DNA from: Anaspis maculata
Taxonomy: Eukaryota; Arthropoda; Insecta; Coleoptera; Scraptiidae
Length of the DNA: 64,000 nt
Direction of reading: 5' to 3'
NCBI GenBank assembly: GCA_949128115.1
Contig: OX421965.1
Span: 58,336,012-58,400,011 of the forward strand
Of the stretch, positions 57,843-64,000 are shown one piece after another. The notes beneath the pieces were generated by a model. It was given only the letters and a program-made list of their open reading frames with translations. It did not search any database and was not told where the DNA came from. The translations under genes were made by a program, and so were the position numbers. How positions within the stretch are numbered: position 1 is the first letter of the stretch; each line of letters begins with the position of its first letter.

Positions 57843-58945
57843 TAGGCATGGCCGCACGCGGGTAAAATAGAACCGCTCGAAAGAAATCAGTTTCCTACAC
57901 TCCCAAAAAGCGTGCCGCGGTTAAGCCAGATATAATTTCATTAGAAAACAGTTCCAGCTTGTCATTTCCTATAAAATTTTCTAGAACGGTGTTTGGTAAA
58001 ATTGAAAAAACTCCTGCTGAACAGACGGGTAAAAATTATTCTCTTCTTAGCGGGCAACATCTTCCAAAATGCTGTTATTGAATTTTTAACGCCATAAATG
58101 GGCTCAGTGAGTACAAGTTACCAGGAAACCACCAAAATACATGGTGCTCCATCGTTTTCTTGTGTGGAAAAACAATTAAAAGTGATTTATCTGACCCGCA
58201 CAAAGAAATCTTTTTTTTCAACAGTAAGACTGGCACAGAGATGATGGCAAATGCTTCCAATGTTTGCGTTAGAGTTGTACGTTTGCATTGAGGCAAATAA
58301 AATGAAAAAGTACTGGGGTTTAACAGGTCTTTTTGCACCTTCAAGACATCTTTTACCTTTGGGCAGATGTGGAGGAATTAGCACAACTCGTTTTTGGGCG
58401 GAAACTCAGTGGTAGATACCTACTGACCTTACAAAGAGTTTGACACCATAAAAGCTTTGGTCGGAATTTTTTCCATCCAGAATGACCTACCGCCTGGCCT
58501 ATATTTAAGAGTTATTGATTTTTTTGTGATTTATGGACCGAGAAATAGGCTGTAAAGAAGCATTCATGATGTAAAAAATTGGTTACTATATAGCAATCGT
58601 AATGCAACGTGAACTGGCCACTGGTTCATTTTGAACCACCCCGGGCTATTTAACATACAATGAAATGTCGCAGCATACTTGATTTGCCATAGTCCTGAAG
58701 GAGGTGCAGGTCCTGACCACTTCTGAGGGTTGGTGGGATCAAATTGTTTCATAATACATTTGACAGAGCTATTATGTACGTTTTTATCCACTTTTAAGGG
58801 TTAAGAAGGTGAAAGCTTCTCGAAAATGTCTCCTAGAAGATTCTGGGACTTGTTTTTCTCAAAACTGGACCTTGCTGAGGTCATGTCATTTTTGGGCTCT
58901 TTTCATTGTCACCCTGTATATCGCACAGAGGGTCAACAATCGGGT

Positions 58946-61007
58946 GATCACAACTGCAACTTCGCAAATAATATTTATTATTTAAATATTATTTTGCCCA
59001 GCTCTGATTATAGTCCTATTCTATATATTATTCCTATTATATAATGGTCCTAGTATTATCAAGCCTTTAAGACTGACATGGGTCTTGTAGCAATTTGCGA
59101 GGTTCATTATAGTTGTTACATAAAGTATCATGGAATGAAGTTGTAAAGTAGGTACAAATAAATCTGAGAAAAGCAATAAAGTCGATTGCTTGATTAGTGC
59201 CAAATTGCGAGGTCGACGCCGACCCTGGCCGCACTCTGATTCTCTCACACAGAGCCGCACCCCTGGGCAGAAGATGTGCAACGACGGCGCGGAGCATGTG
59301 TGAGTATGTTTGTGTATGTGTGTGAGTCGTCCATTGATTGAGGCGATGTGAACAGGCGAACAGGTACCACCGATGGACGGCGAGCGGAGTCAATAAACCC
59401 GGTGCACCTGTTGGCCTCGGGTCACCACTCTTCGCCCGCAGCTTCTTCTCCTGCACACAATGGCCCAACTCCTGCGGATCCGGAACTGACCTGCAGGACC
59501 GCTTCCTCGTATCCTCTCCGCCGTCTCCACACAATTATTGCCCACCGCCTGGCGCGGCGTCGTCGATCGGCACACTCGGACTTCGATCCGGCGTTCTCGG
59601 TCCTTCCTCATCTCGTAATTAAATCTGCAATTTTAGCTGTACAAACACATTACTCAGGTTATGGCCTCCAGGTCTCGCCGGAGTTTAATTAAATTACAAT
59701 TTTATTTCGTAGGGTAGGAGATGAACATCACGTCCACGCGGAGATAGCGTTTCTATTTATTTGCGAGATGATTTTTTCACTTAGCTGATTGATTAGTTGA
59801 GTAGTAGTACCACGGTCCAACAAGCTAAAATCATGCGGTTTTGTCAGATTGAAAGTCCTACTCAAAGTCTATATTAAACTCAAGAAAAAAGAAGGCATTA
59901 TTCACTCTTCGAATACACTTATCCATCAGAGGACTGCACAGCAATATTTCTCTTAGAGGCACACTTCTAGAAAATCTTAGACTAAAGATCTCCGAGGTGG
60001 CGGAGCGATGTTTTTCAAACTTTTCATGAATGTTTTTGAAGAAACTTTGATTTTCAACATTCATGACTCACCCTGTATCAATTGTAAATAGCAATTTACA
60101 TTCAAAATTGAAAAAAAAATGCTGTTTTTTATGTTAAAAGAGTTTACCAAAATCTTCCAAATAGAGGAAATAGGAAGGTTCGAAAGAAGCACCCTGTGAC
60201 CCCCTAATATTTCCAAAAAAAAAAGAACCTAATTTTTTCGACGTTTTTTTGGCTTCTTTCAAGCATACCCCTAACTGCGGTTCAATGTTCCACCCCAAAC
60301 TTGGAAACAACCTGTATGACGCCACGGAAAGGGAGTGTCTTGGACTCTTATGAGCTGTGAAGAAGTTTTTGCCTTATGTCGAGGTGGCTTTCCTCGACGT
60401 AGGCCAGAAATTCACCATGGTCGCGAATAATTTGGTTTGAAATGATTAATCAATCTCATAGTCCCTAGTTGCAGCCTAGCTCGCTGGTAAGTGCGCTTCC
60501 AGCAGTGCCAGTTCTAAGTTATCTACCACCCTGGGAAGGACAAAGTCGCCTAGAAACAGATCCGTTCCGGTGATAGACTTTGCAAACCTCGAGTTATTGT
60601 AGGAATTCTTAGATACCTGAGATCCATGGTACGCCAGATTGTGCTAGCGAATACGGGCTAATTAGCTCATTATAAAGAGTGGAGAGGATCTAGCTACATG
60701 AACACTGCCAGCAATCGTCGCTAAGTACGGGCCACACAAGAGCTTACAGGGTGGTTGTGCCTCGCGAGAAACGTCATGAAGCTTTGACTGCCGAATATAA
60801 TCATACTATTGCAGATCACAGTGCCAGTTTTGTTCAGATTGATCTAATAGTACCTACTACTGAAGTACCCGTTATGGAGACTGCAGAAGACGTCACTCCT
60901 CAAAAACTGCCAGCATCTATCGCCAAGTAGGGGTTATGCGAGAGCTCGAAGGGTGTTTCTGCTCCACAAGAAGCTTTATGAAATTCGACTGCCAAGTTGA
61001 CCATATT
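58946..61007. other. Anonymous stretch with a GC-rich island
   Basis: GC is raised at 59200-59620, where frames of up to 155 codons overlap on both strands without recognisable motifs. A TG-rich run occurs at 59300-59330. CACCCTGTATCA near 60070 resembles an element terminus of the TACAGGGTG type. A short AFLDVGQKF-like peptide near 60385 is too weak to call a reverse transcriptase. Confidence 0.4.
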
Positions 61008-62101
61008 CTATTGCGAGTCATACTGGCGTTTCACGAATTTTGTTGCGAGTAATCCGAGTAAGCGAGCAGTACTACTGGCTTGGGATGCGTCATGACTCAT
61101 GGTGTTGATCGACTGTCTATCTGAAAAACTGCCAATTGTGCGTCTGTGCAACGGCTGTGCCAATGCCAAAGAACAAAATTCAAGGAGTTTTACTGGTAAT
61201 CCGTCCGGTCCGGTTGCTGTAGTATTCTTCAGTTTATTGATCGTGTTGAAAACTTCTGCTTCGGTTACAGGGTGTAGAAAGATGGTGTTAGTGTTGCTCT
61301 GCTGTTGGTTCGGTACACCACTGGGGACGTCGTTGTTTGGTTTATTATCTTCGATGTTGCCCTGTACTAGGTGTGTATTTATCCTGTCTAAAACAGCCTT
61401 GGGGTCTTCTCCTTCCAGTCGAATCTTGCGCAGGTCCATGATGTTTTTGCTGTTTCTGTCCTGATGTGTTTCCGCTCTAACGTTGTTCCAAATCGCCCTA
61501 ATTTTGTTTCCCGATTTTTGTAAATACATTGCGTTTGATTCTCTTTCCTTTTCCTTAATCTTGATCTTCAAGTTTTTAGAATATTGCCTGTACTCCTCTA
61601 CCTGTGTCTTGCCTCTCAGATAACTTGCGTACAGTTTTCTTTTCTTGGCCACCATTTCTCTTATCTTATTATCAATCCATGTTTTTCTCGGATGCGAGTG
61701 GATCACTGTGGTTACCGGGCAGAAGGTATCGAACAAGTCTCTGAAAAAAGCAGAGAAATCATAAACATTTTTGTTAGGACAATCATGTTTCAGTCTTGAG
61801 GTCCAATCCACGGCATACAGTCCCTCTGCTATGCTTTGCAGTTTTCTCGCTGTAATACTTCTTCTTTGCTGTTGTCCAGGGATCATGGGTTTCTCTAAAT
61901 TCGCCATAGGGAGACTGAAGTGAATGCCCTTGTGGTCCGAAAGAGCCGTGCTTTTTACTTCGACATTGTGCTGAGTCCCTCTCAGAACAAAAACGTTGTC
62001 TAGTAGAGTTGCAGAGTTTTTTGTGACGTGGGTGGGGTTCACCACTGTATATTCCATGTTCCACTGTCTAAGTAGGTCAACCAGTGCTCTAGTTTTTTGA
62101 T
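61008..62101 (-). pseudogene. Truncated APE-type LINE ORF2 (Jockey/CR1-like)
   Basis: On the minus strand, from about 62101, the frame reads RALVDLLRQWNMEYTVVNPT and SATLLDNVFV, then ALSDHKGIHF. These are the last blocks of an AP-like endonuclease, with the SDH motif. A charged linker follows (DNKIREMVAKKRKLY, then KNLKIKIKEKERESNAMYLQ). The start of the reverse transcriptase is EVFNTINKLKNTTATGPDGL, after which the frame departs from the family pattern and ends. The N-terminal endonuclease catalytic residues and the RT catalytic motifs are missing, so both ends are truncated. An apparent ATG at 62057 is internal. Clade placement beyond APE-type is uncertain. Confidence 0.82.
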
Positions 62102-64000
62102 TATATTAGACCGTGGGTTGGAAACTTCTGAAGATTGGGTATCTATACCCCTGTAGGTATCTACTTAGGAACAGGTCAAGAAGGGGCTTTTCCACTGGTC
62201 ATTCTAAGATTGGCGTAACCGATATTGACCACAACTGGTTCTATATTGTCCGGTTCTATCGGGATTGGTGTGCTGTGGAAGTGTGGCGGACCTCCTCTTT
62301 ACTGGATCTTACCTCCAAGCAATACCTCACCGTACCTTTCGTTGAACGAGGTGTCTTGAAGCCTTTACATCTTGAGGTAATATTTCTATGAATCGCGAAG
62401 CAACAGCCGCAGCATCCTGGCATTCTGTCCCACTATAAGTATACAGAAGCCTAAAATTGCAGGATATGGGAGCCTGATGAGGCCCAGCTTCTTTGCTCCC
62501 CTTCAAAAATTGGATCACATGACAATGACAATGTTCTCTCATTCGTATGATGAGCCAAACCAACGCTCCGACCGCGGGGATGGTAAAGCCTCGGGTGTCC
62601 TAGATGATAGTTCAGCGATGTTTTTCAGGAGCTTTGAGCGACACTTTCAAATTTTCAGAGCGAAATCTTCAAGGATTGCAAAAAGTAATAAATATTTCTC
62701 GATGAACTAAGAACGGAACATTGCATCAAACATCATTATTTATCAGCTAGATATTTGTTATGATTCGTTCGTTCTTCGACATAGGTACCTACACTTTGGT
62801 ATTGCGTAAAAGAAATTGCTGTAATGTTGCATGTAATGTTTGTTCGGTATAAGTACAAATCATTAAAATGGATAATGGGGTGCCCTTAAAGTTAGTACTG
62901 CATAATTGAAAGTGGATGATGCCTGGGTACCTGTGTCGGCTCTGGAAGTCGCATCACTTTTCCGATGACACGACTCGACCGAGTTGGCTGCATCCACAAT
63001 ATAACTAACAGCGGTCACGGCAGGAGAATTGCAGAGACTGTGAAAAATTGAAACGCGTTTGTTACTCCAGGAATGCTGGATGTAAATCAAAACTCGATAC
63101 GATTTATCTACTGTATATGGAGAGTACGCGGGCCAACCTGGCGCCGATGCCTCCAGCGCCGGCTCGTCAACTTCACGGCCTCGCGACAAACCTTCTTCTT
63201 CAGCAGCAGCAGCAGCGAGCAGCATAGCAGCAAGCACACCGCCCAGCAGTCCTCAGCCATAGGCGAAGCTGACGCCGATAAGATCGCTTTGCTGAATAAT
63301 TCCAGAAATATCACTATTCTTCAACTCGCAGACGTTTCCCGGCCGCGATGCTGCTGAAAAAGGCAACATTTTCGTTTTCGTAACAACCAGGTTGTCGCCT
63401 GTCAGGTGCAAGTGAGGTGCAAGAACTTCTAAATTTGCATTCCGTAAGGCGCCGCCGACTGACAAGCGTCCCCATTCGCAAGGACCCTCTTGTTCGCACT
63501 CTTGTTTTGTGCGGTCGCCTTCTTGAAAGTTCAGACACATCCAGAGCGGAAAGAGCGTTGTCTCCTCTCTCTATGATAATGCATATAAGTGTGTAACAAT
63601 AGTCGTTTCTCTTTTTTGCCGTACGGCAATTTACAACTCTGTTCATCCCGGCTCCGGCGGCCCTCAATGGGGCATTGTCGGGATAAGAAGGCGGCATTGT
63701 GCGGACGTTTATTGTATTAAGCCCGGAATAAAGCTCGCGTTTTTACATGTCCCATTCTATTATTCCACCCCCTTTTTGTTCGGACACTGACTGAATCCTT
63801 AAACATCGGGAGCACAAGGAGGATTCCAATGCGTTGCACTACAAAGTACAAACAGAACTCGTGAGAACTCGTTGCGATAACAACGCGCACACACACCTGA
63901 TGATGATGACAAATGTTTGTTTTCCATCTCGCTTCCACTCTTATTATAATTGTTACAAAGCCGTTGCGTTTTGCATCACCAGTGGTGTCCAGCCGTGGAC
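62102..64000. other. Anonymous stretch with a GC-rich island
   Basis: GC is raised at 63130-63540, with a CAGCAGCAGCAGCGAGCAGC run at 63199-63218. Overlapping frames on both strands (up to 127 codons) have no recognisable motif. The first 400 bases may be decayed LINE endonuclease, but I could not align them. A host exon or untranslated region is possible but unsupported. Confidence 0.4.

Larger units (their letters stand above)
55605..58501. mobile_element. Foldback element with AGGCCAGGCGGTA ends
   Basis: AGGCCAGGCGGTATGTC at 55605 pairs with GACCTACCGCCTGGCCT ending at 58500. The arms (55605-56262 and 57845-58500) share AACTCAGTGGTAGATA-like, GTACAACTCTAACGCAAAC-like and GGCTTAACCGCGGCACGC tracts. 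TATT lies next to both ends and may be the duplication. Minus-strand and plus-strand frames of about 87 codons are mirror translations of the two arms and carry a shared LLLKKKISLC run. I do not recognise a protein. The loop carries two further elements. Confidence 0.72.
55420..58945. mobile_element. Foldback family copy 2, with nested insertions
   Basis: TATACAGGGTGACAATGGAA at 55449 pairs with the complement of CATTGTCACCCTGTATATCG at about 58907. The stretch 55295-55600 is the reverse complement of 37640-37990, and 58515-58930 corresponds to the other half of copy 1 (GTAATGCAAC, CACCCCGGG). A large element (55605-58501) opens it near the axis. Non-coding. Confidence 0.7.

Noticed and set aside
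55689..58344. Mirror-image frames of about 88 codons with an LLLKKKISLC run
   Set aside because: They are the same sequence read from the two arms of one foldback; no known domain.
60370..60420. Plus-strand AFLDV reverse-transcriptase motif
   Set aside because: Only about ten residues fit and no neighbouring RT blocks could be found.

Overview
This window looks like intergenic or heterochromatic DNA from an arthropod, most likely an insect and possibly a hemipteran. The evidence is AT-rich DNA with insect-type transposable elements: TTAA-flanked piggyBac-like, TA-flanked mariner-like, PIF/Harbinger-like and hAT-like miniature elements, gypsy LTR elements, an APE-type LINE, a tRNA-derived SINE and an R2-like retrotransposon, plus CTACCTACCTACC-type runs. 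The order assignment is inference. I found no intact host gene, no tRNA or rRNA gene and no CRISPR array.

Layout. 1-3250: a short palindromic MITE and anonymous DNA. 3260-12190: a decayed foldback whose arms carry three later insertions, including a young gypsy-derived LTR element (7520-11694, LTRs almost identical). 12190-14076: anonymous DNA and an LTR fragment. 14077-19585: a second foldback, split by an 1855-bp hAT-like element with an 8-bp target duplication. 19884-21789: a foldback with a perfect 10-bp duplication and exon/intron-like cargo. 23340-26330: a dead gypsy pol interrupted by three MITEs. 26548-29415: two ~1-kb direct repeats. 29420-41000: mostly anonymous, with a piggyBac-like MITE, two 10-bp satellite arrays and several foldbacks. 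41019-45580: a foldback whose right arm carries the only long intact reading frame, 1050 codons. 45671-48826: two more foldbacks. 48827-53010: an LTR fragment, a SINE and a gypsy RNase H relic. 53161-58950: nested foldbacks and a broken second copy of the R2-like element. 59000-64000: anonymous DNA and a truncated LINE.

The centrepiece is the 1050-aa protein: an N-terminal C2H2 finger, a reverse transcriptase with both catalytic aspartate motifs, and a C-terminal zinc knuckle plus PD-(D/E)XK-like nuclease. At first sight it is a reverse transcriptase inside a terminal-inverted-repeat element with a 6-bp duplication. Comparing the two arms suggests instead that a compact, roughly 3.2-kb retroelement landed inside the right arm of a foldback transposon.

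Repeated nesting gives a readable order of events, because foldback arms supply internal empty-site copies. The most unusual items are the compact R2-like element, the Pack-MULE-like foldback at 19.9-21.8 kb, and a TA-flanked element at 56.5-57.8 kb carrying a host-like protein fragment. Foldback boundaries without target duplications are approximate to about 10-30 bases. All homology statements come from reading the sequence, not from searches.
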